This document shows, in pieces, positions 55,309 to 64,000 of a stretch of 64,000 nt of DNA. Positions within the stretch are counted from its first letter, which is position 1; the number at the start of each line of letters is the position of its first letter. Source of the stretch: Pseudophaeomoniella oleicola (lineage: Eukaryota > Ascomycota > Eurotiomycetes > Phaeomoniellales > Phaeomoniellaceae); the NCBI GenBank assembly GCA_003868215.1, contig QWDQ01000020.1, positions 310,001 through 374,000 of the forward strand, given 5' to 3'. Position numbers and translations under genes: made by a program. Under the pieces are notes generated by a model. It made no database searches and was not told where the DNA came from. It saw only the letters and a list, made by a program, of their open reading frames with translations.

Positions 55309-56842
55309 CGTGTGTTCAATGATTATATAGCCTTGACTTCTGTTCTATGTCGTCTCTCAGTTCTTTTCGATATTCGATGATGATTTATGGTAGATTAATC
55401 GAAAGTGAAAAGCAGAAGCTTCATGTCGTCCATATATTATGTTTAACAGAAAAGTCAATCGCTCTAAGCCCACCTGCCTGCCTTTTCTACGACGTAAGGG
55501 AAGGACACACGATTGGGCTACCTCAGAGGTAGATTTCGAAATGACATCAACCTTACAACTGAGCTACGTGATTGCGATAACTTACTACGTAGGACTACGT
55601 TAGATTCCCTTATCGGGAAAGGTGCCAAGATCGTGCGGCAATCGATAGGAAATGTGGGGCTTGTTCGCGATAGAAGAAAGAGAGGCTGATCAGGTACCTC
55701 CTCGTCGAGTCGTGAGAGGAGAGTCAATTCATTGTGCCTCTGTGTTGGAAGGTTTCTGAGGAGTTCACCTGTGGTGATCCAGCATATAACGATCTTGCAC
55801 GACGGTCTTGCAACCTTGCATCAGCTCTCTACAAATTCCGTCTCGTCTTATGTCTATCAGCAGTCTACTCATGGCCTCCAGATCAATCGTTCATGGATCT
55901 TCTCCCCAGATTCTCTTTCGCCTGATAGCGACACTCCTACTATACTCCTCGATGCTGCTCGCATAGGCGTTGTAGTGGCGGAAGGAACGCTTTCCAGTGT
56001 CAAATTCTAAGACTGAAATTGTTGCCCTTCAGCTCATTCCAGGTGAGAGTATACACAATTTCGAATGTTGGCTGCAGCAGCCACTGCATTATCAGCAAGT
56101 GTCATGGAAGCCTCCTCTGAGACGTTCCCCTAATTCCGTCAAGATGGAATAGGCCTTGCTTCAGAAGATTCGCGTGTCGGCTGTTTGCACCGCTGCGATA
56201 GATGATATTGCCGTAGCACTGTAGACGCGACTTTGCAGGTAAGAAGACTTCTGGCTGGTGTTGATCAGATACCTCAACTTTCGTCATCTTCATTACGACC
56301 TTAAGACCTTGGAAACACATTCCGTCCGAGTGTTCTCGATTGTATATGGGTTTACCCTGATGTCAATGAGCGGGTTCTGCTTAGAAGCGGCGCGTCCCTT
56401 TTTATCAGAGCGCGATAATTAAATTGAGTTTCAACGGCAATCACGAATTAGGAGAAGTGTCAACATTCTTTCTTGCCTGCAACTATCGAGTCAATTTCGA
56501 CGAAGAATGCCATTGTTCCTCTGACTCTTTCCTCATGCCTTCGGATCATAGCTGCCCACACGTACCGAAAGGAGGGAATATCAAAATCGTTCAATTGGCA
56601 TCCCTGTTACCATCAAACCTCCGCACGAATACTCTCGTTAGAGTCACCCCCTTAAGTTTAGGCTCTTGCTGATCCTGAAACTGCCCGAGTGCCACCACCG
56701 CCACAAAGCGACAGACGCAGACCGAGGAAGAAGATCCTTAGCAGTCGATACTAAGGTCGTGTACCAAAGCTCCAGACTTATTATACGACTCCTGCAAATT
56801 GAGCATTCGACGTCAACCTGTATCTAATCATCATCGAGTATC
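55309..56842. other. Intergenic region between acylphosphatase and the next plus-strand gene
   Basis: 1.5 kb. The plus-strand frames at 55732-56010 and 56424-56672 look like chance. No promoter or family motif is clear. Confidence 0.5.
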
Positions 56843-58363
56843 ATGGCAGATGAGTCTCGCGCCAGTTCTGCTTTGTCATTCTCGGATCGAGAAGGCTCAG
56901 CATCTCCGACTCTATCAGCCACTCCACAGAGATCTTCGTACACGCCTTCCGATCGATCAATCTCAGCAACGTCATCCATCTCAAGCTATTCCGACATCTC
57001 CTCCGGTAGGAGATCGTCATCATTCGGAGCGAACTCGAAGAGACGCGGCTATGTCCGGACGCAAGGAGCGACGTTCGCCGACTCGGCAAAGAACAGGGAA
57101 AGCGTGCTTGCTCTGGGCAGTATAGCACATCTTCAGTACTACTTCGCGCGAACGGGACTACTCGATGGGAAAGGTGGACAGCTGGCCAAAACAAAAAAGA
57201 CAGGGGAATATGATATACCGCAATTGCGCTTGTCTTCTGTGGGAGCAGAAGGAGAATTCACTGCAAGTCCAATTGACGAGAATGATGAACCAGATTGGGA
57301 TATTGAACCTCAGATGTTACCTCCTACTGTTTCGACTTATGCGCAAAGGACACCTTATGTACCTCCACCACCGGATATGAAGGTTCTGAAGAAGGACCTT
57401 GTACAGTCCCTGGAGAATGCCCTACATGCCCTCGAGGCCACTTCTCAACTAGAAGAGGAGAATACCACAGAAGGAGCTCAAGGGTTCTATGAGATACAAG
57501 GACTCAATATACTGGATGTGACGACGCTTGCGATTCGAGCCGCTAGAGTCTACTATACCAGCCACGAAAACCCTTCACGACTCTCCGCAATCAAATCGGA
57601 AAGAGACTTGCGATCGGAGTTATTGTCGGTGATGGATATTCTCAAACGATATGCCTCCCGCAAATTTTCAGGCGGGCTGAGAGAAGAGGAAAAGCTCGGT
57701 ATCTTGATATGGGTCAGTGACGTTAGCCAAATGATTAATGCGGAAGCGAAAATGGAAGAGGCCGAAAGAAAAGAACGTGAGAGTTGGGTTTGGATGGATG
57801 ACAATAATGATGCGTGGAAGTCAAACCCGAAAGATCGAGAGTGGTCTTTTCTCAATACTCTCATCAATGCAATTCCCTCACCCACGTCACAGTCAGAGGG
57901 TTTACCGACTTCTCTTCCCTCTTTTTCATCGCCTTCCGCTACTAATCCCCACGATCCTCTCCTGTCGGAGTTATCTGATGGCCGCCTCCTAGTTCATTTT
58001 CACAACGCCGCCATCAAGCGCTCAAAACGTCAATTCGGTTGGATTACGACGCACCACGTTGATACCGCCAAACCATACCGTCGAGCCGAAAACTTGCGGT
58101 TCTGGATCAAGGGCGCCGAGATCAGATGGGAGATCAAACTCGAAGTTGATGTGATGGGTATCGTGTACGGGAAAGACGACGGACAGACCTGGAAAGGATT
58201 CGAAGACGCAATCTTGAAGTGGTGCAAAGTTGTGAGGGAGGAACTCACGAGGGAATGGAGAGCAGCGGATGGAAGGGGAGGCGGCCATGAAAGAAATGGC
58301 AGTGCTGTCAGTGCTACTACGATTACACCGGACACATTCGCAGTAGACGACATGACGACGTAA
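56843..58363 (+). CDS. Conserved-looking protein of unknown function
   Basis: A 506-residue single-exon protein. The first 70 residues are Ser/Thr-rich and disordered (SDREGSASPTLSATPQRSSY). A helical body follows, with KNRESVLALGSIAHLQYYFARTGLLDGKGGQ (about 82-112), which looks like a family core. Mid-section LLSVMDILKRYASRKFSGGLREEEKLGILIWVSDVSQMI carries further helices, and residues about 315-470 form a basic/acidic mixed end: GRLLVHFHNAAIKRSKRQFGWITTHHV. I do not recognise a named family, and no catalytic motif is apparent. No signal or membrane segment is seen, so a nuclear or cytosolic location fits. Confidence 0.85.
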   Translation: MADESRASSALSFSDREGSASPTLSATPQRSSYTPSDRSISATSSISSYSDISSGRRSSSFGANSKRRGYVRTQGATFADSAKNRESVLALGSIAHLQYYFARTGLLDGKGGQLAKTKKTGEYDIPQLRLSSVGAEGEFTASPIDENDEPDWDIEPQMLPPTVSTYAQRTPYVPPPPDMKVLKKDLVQSLENALHALEATSQLEEENTTEGAQGFYEIQGLNILDVTTLAIRAARVYYTSHENPSRLSAIKSERDLRSELLSVMDILKRYASRKFSGGLREEEKLGILIWVSDVSQMINAEAKMEEAERKERESWVWMDDNNDAWKSNPKDREWSFLNTLINAIPSPTSQSEGLPTSLPSFSSPSATNPHDPLLSELSDGRLLVHFHNAAIKRSKRQFGWITTHHVDTAKPYRRAENLRFWIKGAEIRWEIKLEVDVMGIVYGKDDGQTWKGFEDAILKWCKVVREELTREWRAADGRGGGHERNGSAVSATTITPDTFAVDDMTT

Positions 58364-59063
58364 AGTGTTGACAGTTGCTGCTGCTGAGGCAACAACAGGC
58401 AAAAGAGAGCGACCGAAGACGTCCAATCTCCCAAGCAGCAGAAGAAAATTATCGAGTGACGACTGTTGACACCTGACACGACGATTACGAAGCGAAAGTT
58501 TTGAAATATTTCATTTGTCTCTTTTATTTGTCTCCTTGTCGACATTTCCGCCCTACTATGGAATTATTCTGGAGATGGGAGGAGCAAGCATCATCCCATT
58601 TATTGTTATTGTTCCCTGTTAATCAATCGGTATTTTGTATATAGAATTATCCGCAGCGAAAATTATGTGAATATAATATTTGTGTGTCTGTGTATTTACT
58701 ACCATACTATCTAAAGTCTCCAGGCACCTACCTAGATGGACAGTAGGTAGGTAATGAATATGTACGTAGCACTAAGAGGGTAGGGAAATGAGCTGGACTG
58801 GACAGGAGAAAAATGGCTGTGATTTGAAAGAAGATAGGTCTCGGTTTCGATCTGATCTGGGTAATGTTCTTTCATTTTCCGTTTTGTTCTGTTCTTTAAA
58901 CATACATGCATGCATACTAACCGCACGATCGATCACTCGCATGCATGCACGCTCGCAGTATCAATAGCGTTTGTATAGATAGATAGACAGCATCAACAGA
59001 AGATGAGGCAGTGAAAATACGGAAGTTGTCTCAAGGCGAATCTGTGAAAACTTTGAGACAATT

Positions 59064-59095
<32 letters not shown>

Positions 59096-59156
59096 TGGGA
59101 TATGGTATGTAGTAAATTAATTTAGTTTATCTACTAATTGAAACAAAAAGAAAAAT
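58364..59156. other. Convergent intergenic region with TACCTA motifs and TAG microsatellite
   Basis: The 3' flanks of both neighbours. It holds ACCTACCTAG (58727-58737), GTAGGTAGGTA (58743-58753), CATGCATGCAT (58906-58916), and (GTA)9 at 59064-59090. No gene. Confidence 0.7.
59064..59090 (+). repeat. (GTA)9 microsatellite
   Basis: Nine GTA units near the Kar9 3' end (minus-strand gene ending at 59157). The array is intergenic. Confidence 0.9.
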
Positions 59157-61754
59157 TCAACGCCAAACAGGTCGCTGTCCCAAACTGCTGACTCTCCCGG
59201 ATGTCGTTGTGGAGGGTTTCATATGATGGAATGATGACTGCGACGACGGGAGGGGGAGCATGCTCATTCTCTTTGAGATTCTCTTCGTGTTGCTCGCTGT
59301 CGTTGTCGTTGAAGGTGTAGATGAGCGCATCTGGAGCGGTGGAGGAGCAGGAGTGGGGGAAGAGGCGGGAAGGGGAGGGGAGGATGGGATGTCGTCGAGG
59401 TCTACGGTTCTGGTGGTTGAGGTCGTTGTGGGTGGGAGCTGTGGAGAGGATGATTCGAGGATCCGGGAGGATTCGGCTTTGGATTGACGGTATGTGGAGG
59501 ATGTTGATGTCGAGGGCAGACCAGAATATGAGGTATGTGAGCGAAGAGAGGATGCAGGGCGTGTGGGTAATGCGTGATCGGTGGGAGGCGTTGACGGGAG
59601 AGGCTTATTTCGATTTGACAATGCGCTTGGTGAGGTAATAGTATTAGGAGCGGAGATGTTGCGAGAGACTTTGCTATATGGTACAGGGTCGAGTAGTGAA
59701 GATCTAGAAGACGCCAAAGCAACGCGTTCGGCGAAAGATGTTCCCGTTCCAGCCATTCGAGAAGGTGGACGGATCGGCTTCCCGTTTGTGGAGGACATGG
59801 GCGCAGGAGAGCTCGTCGTTTCTCGACTGAGCGGGCTGCGCACCGGGATTGAAGATGCCCTTGACGCGCTGCGGGAGGGTTGCTGGGACTTCCGATAAGG
59901 TGATGGAGTTGTAGCAGAAAGCGGCTTGAAGTTATGGCCTAGTTTAAGATCATTTACATTCGTCGAGCTGTTCCATCTTGGTTTGTCGCTCAACGGAGTG
60001 GCTGCCGGTCGATTACCTGGTGTTGGCGTTGCTGAAGATCGTGTAGATGATGCAGGAGATGGAGAAGCTAATCGGGGGTTGGGTGAGGTGAGCAGACCAG
60101 ATGACCCTCTTCTAGGTTGGGGTAGTGACGAATATCGTTTGGTCGTGGGAGGTCGAGACCGACTATTTGCACGGACTTTGGAACCACTGATGTGTGGTAC
60201 GATACCGTCACTACCCATGACGATCGAAGATGCCGGAGAGCTACCAGGAGTATCGATGAAGCTGCTGGACGCGGATCTGTCCATCGAGACCAACGTTGAG
60301 ATGCTGTCCCGAATCTGCGAGTCACGCTCGTTGATTAATTCTAGACTGGTTTGTGTAGCATCCATCTGTTGATGTAATGCTTCCACCCGCGCGGTGAGGT
60401 CAAGGTGGAGTCGTAAGATCTCTCCGTTGACCGTGAGTCTATCCTTGACACCCTTTTGAATGATAGCAAGGACGCGATCAATTGCTGGACAATAGTGCAT
60501 TCTTTTGGCTTCAAAGCTCTCCACCTTCTTGGCCAACGCTGGGGGATTGCTGTGCTGGAGACCTGCATCCAGAGCTTCCTGGAGCTTACCGATGCTTCTT
60601 TCCACAGATTCAATCATCTTCGTAGCTTGACGACCAGCGTTTCTGAAGACTAAGATCCATCTGTCTTCTCCCAGTTCTCTTCGGAGTCTCTCTGCTTCCT
60701 TCTCAAGCTGCTTCCACGAATCTTCTAGTCTCGTCCGTTTCTCTTCAAGCTCCGCACAAGCGCTAGGAAATGTCTTCTCGGCCCGCGCTTGGAACATCGA
60801 CAGCCTCATAGGCAGGAAGTCGAGAGATGCTCTTAATGGTTGCATCCTGGCGAACAAGGCTAACAAGTTCTTGTCGTCTTCTTGATTTGGCGGTGTTGGC
60901 GGGGCCGGAGTCGCAGCAAACGCTGGCGGTAGACTGAATCTATAATGCGCAGGAGGCTTGATCGGATTCGGTGATTCCTCGACGATGGTCTCTAGCTCAT
61001 CAATATCGATCCCACTCGCATTCTTGTTTTCAGCATCCGCTCTCATCGCCCTGTGCCTTCGCTCTTCCATTTCGAATATTAGCTGTTCCAGACTGTCAAT
61101 TTCGTTGCCGACATCCCCAAGTACAACACCCCAAAGCTCCTCCCATTCCATAGCCAGTTCGACTTGCTCATGGACCTGTTTCAGCAGCCTGCGCACCAGA
61201 TCCCAGTCTTTGAGAGTTTTCTCCATCTGTTCCACTACTGCGGTCAGATCTTTTGGGTCAATGTCTTTCGCATCCGATCGCATCTGCAGCTCCTCGATAG
61301 CCTGGACGTAGACTACGATGAGCTGCTCAAACGTGTTGACCGCCTTGTCCACATCGTCAAGGGCATCCCGTCCAGCAGCTGCAGCCCATTCGATATCATC
61401 ATCCGCATCCAAGTTTCCAAGCACCTTTGTGGCTTTTTGCGTCCACCGTTGTATTTCCCCCGCGGAAGCAGTTAGCTGTTTGACAGCTTTTGGCGCCGTA
61501 GGGATGGCAGCCACACTGGCAGCTAGTGATTCGGCCTGGGGAAGGGTCATTGAGGTTAGCCCGGACAGCTGGCTCGACATGGATGATTTTGAAAAGGAGA
61601 AGATCGAATCGGCGCGCGTGAGGGAGTTGAGCCTTTCGGGCTCAACTGGATCGCCATTTTCACTTGTAGATTGTCTCAGATATTCCTGGAGATCATTGGA
61701 ACTTTTGTTGGCTTGGGCGCTGTCATAAAGCGACGGTCCTTGCGCGTCGACCAT
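59157..61754 (-). CDS. KAR9: Karyogamy/spindle-orientation protein Kar9
   Basis: An 865-residue single-exon protein. The N-terminal half (about 90-460) is a helical spectrin-like domain of the KAR9 family (PF08580): WTQKATKVLGNLDADDDIEWAAAAGRDALDDVDKAVNTFEQLIVVYVQAIEEL, then ELWGVVLGDVGNEIDSLE. The second half is Ser/Pro/Arg-rich and disordered, with the EB1-binding sequence SSIPVRSP near 634 (an SxIP-type motif). It links microtubule plus ends (Bim1/EB1) to myosin V and positions the spindle or nucleus. Disordered tails of this sort vary strongly between species. The single-exon form and the ATG at 61754 (MVDAQGPSLYDSA) fit fungal homologues. Confidence 0.92.
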   Translation of the reverse strand: MVDAQGPSLYDSAQANKSSNDLQEYLRQSTSENGDPVEPERLNSLTRADSIFSFSKSSMSSQLSGLTSMTLPQAESLAASVAAIPTAPKAVKQLTASAGEIQRWTQKATKVLGNLDADDDIEWAAAAGRDALDDVDKAVNTFEQLIVVYVQAIEELQMRSDAKDIDPKDLTAVVEQMEKTLKDWDLVRRLLKQVHEQVELAMEWEELWGVVLGDVGNEIDSLEQLIFEMEERRHRAMRADAENKNASGIDIDELETIVEESPNPIKPPAHYRFSLPPAFAATPAPPTPPNQEDDKNLLALFARMQPLRASLDFLPMRLSMFQARAEKTFPSACAELEEKRTRLEDSWKQLEKEAERLRRELGEDRWILVFRNAGRQATKMIESVERSIGKLQEALDAGLQHSNPPALAKKVESFEAKRMHYCPAIDRVLAIIQKGVKDRLTVNGEILRLHLDLTARVEALHQQMDATQTSLELINERDSQIRDSISTLVSMDRSASSSFIDTPGSSPASSIVMGSDGIVPHISGSKVRANSRSRPPTTKRYSSLPQPRRGSSGLLTSPNPRLASPSPASSTRSSATPTPGNRPAATPLSDKPRWNSSTNVNDLKLGHNFKPLSATTPSPYRKSQQPSRSASRASSIPVRSPLSRETTSSPAPMSSTNGKPIRPPSRMAGTGTSFAERVALASSRSSLLDPVPYSKVSRNISAPNTITSPSALSNRNKPLPSTPPTDHALPTRPASSLRSHTSYSGLPSTSTSSTYRQSKAESSRILESSSPQLPPTTTSTTRTVDLDDIPSSPPLPASSPTPAPPPLQMRSSTPSTTTTASNTKRISKRMSMLPLPSSQSSFHHMKPSTTTSGRVSSLGQRPVWR

Positions 61755-63572
61755 TGCTTATCTGTTCCTAGAGACACTCATGCCCAAAGAGCAGTATCGC
61801 TCAGCTCAAATGGTGAGCTTAATGTCGCAAAGCGACTATGCGCTTTGACTCGATGATAGGTATGCAGCACCCCGCCCTGTACGTGGCACACAGCCGGCAG
61901 GTGTCTTGTGTAGAATGTGTTAGGGGTCCGGTATGTGACTGTGGAGCTTTCGAAGTTGGCAAGCGAGTTGACCAAGAGGCTCTCCGGATATTTCGTTGTA
62001 CAGCAATCCTAATTACGGAATAAGTCAGTGAGTCGGTGATCCAGTCGATGTTTGAGCACAGTTGGGTAATGATCACAATCCAGACAGTCGTGAAGTCGTG
62101 AAGTCGGAGATTCATAAATTATCAACATGGATTCTGGAGCAAGCAATCAATCGCCGGGAACGTTAGGTAAGAAGCCCCCGAAGTCACCGGTCCACACGAT
62201 GCCTGTTTGAAGGTGACTATTCCCTAACGGACACTAAAAGTAATTGTTAGTTATCCCCAGGAAGTCTAAGTCGACGCGACATTCTTCTGCGGGACAATCA
62301 ATAATGAATTTAATACTAATACTACGTAGTATGATGTAGATGGAATCTCGACGCGTAGCAGATAGAATAATCTCAGAGAAAAAGAGGGTTGATGGCTGGT
62401 GCATGAGCAGATACTATATCATCGATATCACCAAGTCAGGGAAACGCACTGTCTTCTTGATTCAATATTGACTCTTCTACTTTATGTAACAGCATTACGC
62501 TGCTGAGATATGAATTGATATCATATGAGATTGGGTCGCGTCGTCTTGCATCTGACATCTGACGTGTAGAATTTTTTCTTTATTGTTTTCATGCAAATGC
62601 ACGTTGATATCCAATAACAATCGTCAGCCCCTGGAAGGTCCGAATCTGTCTCCGTACAATACTTTACATGTCTCTTCCTCCCACTTTCTGCGCCAAAGTC
62701 CAGCAGTTGAAATACTCATGAAATATCAGCCACTAAGTCGTTGTCCTTTCCCAAACACCAGCCTCAGGAAGAGAGAATGCATGTGGATATATCTAATTAA
62801 AAGGTCTGGCGTACCAATACAACTGGATAATGATGCCTGCCACCTCTTATGATAACTCCTGCGAGCGCAAGGAGGTAAGCAGTCCATCAAATCACTCAAA
62901 TACCGGAAAATGCATTAATTATGTGTCCTTGCACAATAAATGGCATGGTGAGGGTGAGGAGAGCTTATTCCCGTTCATAATGCCAAGCCAGAGATCCAAA
63001 ACAACATCACCTCTTCTATACAACCTCCCCAAATAGGCAATGAAGACATCACCCAGCGGTACATACAGAAAATGTGTATTGATACTGCAATCAATGTACC
63101 TAGCGAGTACCTTGTGATTTTATGTTGTATCTTACCAAGAGAGCGCTGTGCATTGTAATTTTCAGTTGCTTGATACCTCTGATTGTCATGATGCTGATAG
63201 TTCCTGTCCGGCGGACTCTTCAGCGCCGTCTGACCTCTACTCACGCACCCGCCATGATTCTAATCTACACTTAGTTCTAAACTCTACTTACGCACCCGCT
63301 CTGATCGTGACTTACAACCATCTCTGATCTTTACTCACGCACCTGTTGTGATTCCGACTCATGCACTTGCCCTTCACTTTACTTCCGTACCCTTCTTTCC
63401 TTTTCTAATCAATTTAGGTCATTCACCTTTCATATCTACTGACTTTCAATTTCTCTTTCTCTTTCTCTTACTTTCATTCTTGGTTGTACTCTTCATCTCG
63501 CTTCTCATCACGTCCTCTTTGATCTCTCACATCTTTAATCTCTCACGGACTTTCTCTTACAAACTTGATACA
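61755..63572. other. Intergenic region upstream of the last gene
   Basis: 1.8 kb without a supported gene. The Kar9 promoter is at the left. The 47 bp tandem repeat lies at 63235-63375 near the right end. From about 63400 on the sequence is CT-rich (TTTCTCTTTCTC), which is typical of a promoter just before the next start. Confidence 0.55.
63235..63375 (+). repeat. Three imperfect 47 bp tandem units in a promoter
   Basis: The words CTCTACTCACGCACCCG (63235), CTCTACTTACGCACCCG (63282) and CTTTACTCACGCACCTG (63329) recur at exactly 47 bp. Within each unit the first half is best kept, with GATT/GATC-GTGACT-like sequence after it. The block is about 200-340 nt upstream of the start at 63573. Confidence 0.75.
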
Positions 63573-64000
63573 ATGGAAATTGCCTATACCTCAGCTCCAG
63601 CTGCTGTTGGTGGTGTAGCATCTCTTGGTGAGTCATTTTTCCATTATTGATTTATCATTTCTGACAGACATGCAGCGCCTACCTTTGAATTTCTCCGAAT
63701 CTACGAATCTCTTACTGAACCGTCGGACAACAACTTCAAAGCTCCTGTCCCAGCTGCGTCACCGGTTATACCTTTGCCTTCTTGTGATCTGTTTTTTAAT
63801 CATATGTGGCGACGACATACTACCACCAAAGGCTGACAAGGAATGGGATCTCGGCGACACGGGATCTGCGTACCACACTGTACTGTACAAAGTCTGTCCA
63901 GATGAGATCAATGGTCGGCCCTGCAGAAGCAAAGAGAGATGTGAGGCATGGCAACGATATCATCTTTGCACTGTTTACTCGAAGGGCGGAGACTGTCCGT
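63573..64000 (+). CDS. Cysteine-rich protein, 3' part outside window
   Basis: Exon 1 is 63573-63627, then 63676-63764, then from 63832 (or 63841) to the window edge. Donors are GTGAGT and a weak GTTATA, and the frame runs to base 64000. MEIAYTSAPAAVGGVASLG starts it. The last visible part has six cysteines: VCPDEINGRPCRSKERCEAWQ, then YHLCTVYSKGGDC. C-x8-C-x5-C spacing is like a CCCH-type zinc finger or other zinc-binding module, but the visible part is too short to name. The acceptor choice for exon 3 is uncertain. A CT-rich promoter and a 47 bp tandem repeat precede it. Confidence 0.55.

Noticed and set aside
55732-56010. 92-codon plus-strand frame
   Set aside because: No supporting motif; sequence around it has no promoter or splice context.
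1-64000. tRNA genes, rRNA, CRISPR arrays, bacterial-style operons
   Set aside because: No B-box or rRNA sequence, and no spaced short repeats of the required regularity were seen; gene structure is eukaryotic.

Overview
The window is chromosomal DNA of a filamentous ascomycete (Pezizomycotina; a leotiomycete is my best guess, not proven). The reasons are short introns (mostly 48-90 nt, GT...AG, often with a CTAAC/CTGAC-like branch site), a HET-domain gene, a KAR9 orthologue, a fungal CrnA-type nitrate transporter, and a 1.3 kb AT-rich island with the CpA/TpG depletion typical of repeat-induced point mutation. I joined exons by hand. Every spliced model listed keeps one frame, and where a family length is well known the joined length fits it.

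Layout. 0-14 kb: the 3' part of a nitrate transporter, an NAD-binding epimerase-like enzyme, a long helical (possibly PPR-like mitochondrial) protein, a divergent pair (Tls1/HCA59-type splicing factor and ARP4), a 2.7 kb gene-poor stretch, and a secreted pepsin-type protease. 14-26 kb: proteasome beta2, a short-chain dehydrogenase bracketed by two diverged direct repeats, nucleoporin Nup159 and a three-KH RNA-binding protein. 27-45 kb: a BTB protein, prolyl aminopeptidase, a group II PLP decarboxylase, an intron-dense methyltransferase, a membrane-anchored zinc deaminase, a HET-domain protein, an FAD oxidoreductase fused to a Rieske domain, and a nucleolar FKBP. 45.4-46.7 kb: the AT island. 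47-64 kb: a cysteine-rich single-pass membrane protein, a small DUF3602-like protein, tyrosyl-tRNA synthetase, a small cysteine-motif protein with a CaaX end, SDHAF3/Acn9, the eRF1 methyltransferase Mtq2, acylphosphatase, an unrecognised conserved-looking protein, Kar9, and the start of a cysteine-rich gene cut by the window edge.

Most genes are unrelated housekeeping genes, not a cluster. Several sit head to head over short shared promoters (Tls1-like/ARP4, SDHAF3/MTQ2, prolyl aminopeptidase/decarboxylase). The most useful results are genes that a single-frame reading misses: a ten-exon methyltransferase, a five-exon acylphosphatase with 12-31 nt exons, and a two-exon DUF3602-like gene. I saw no CRISPR array, rRNA, tRNA or intact transposon, and no convincing new multi-gene system.
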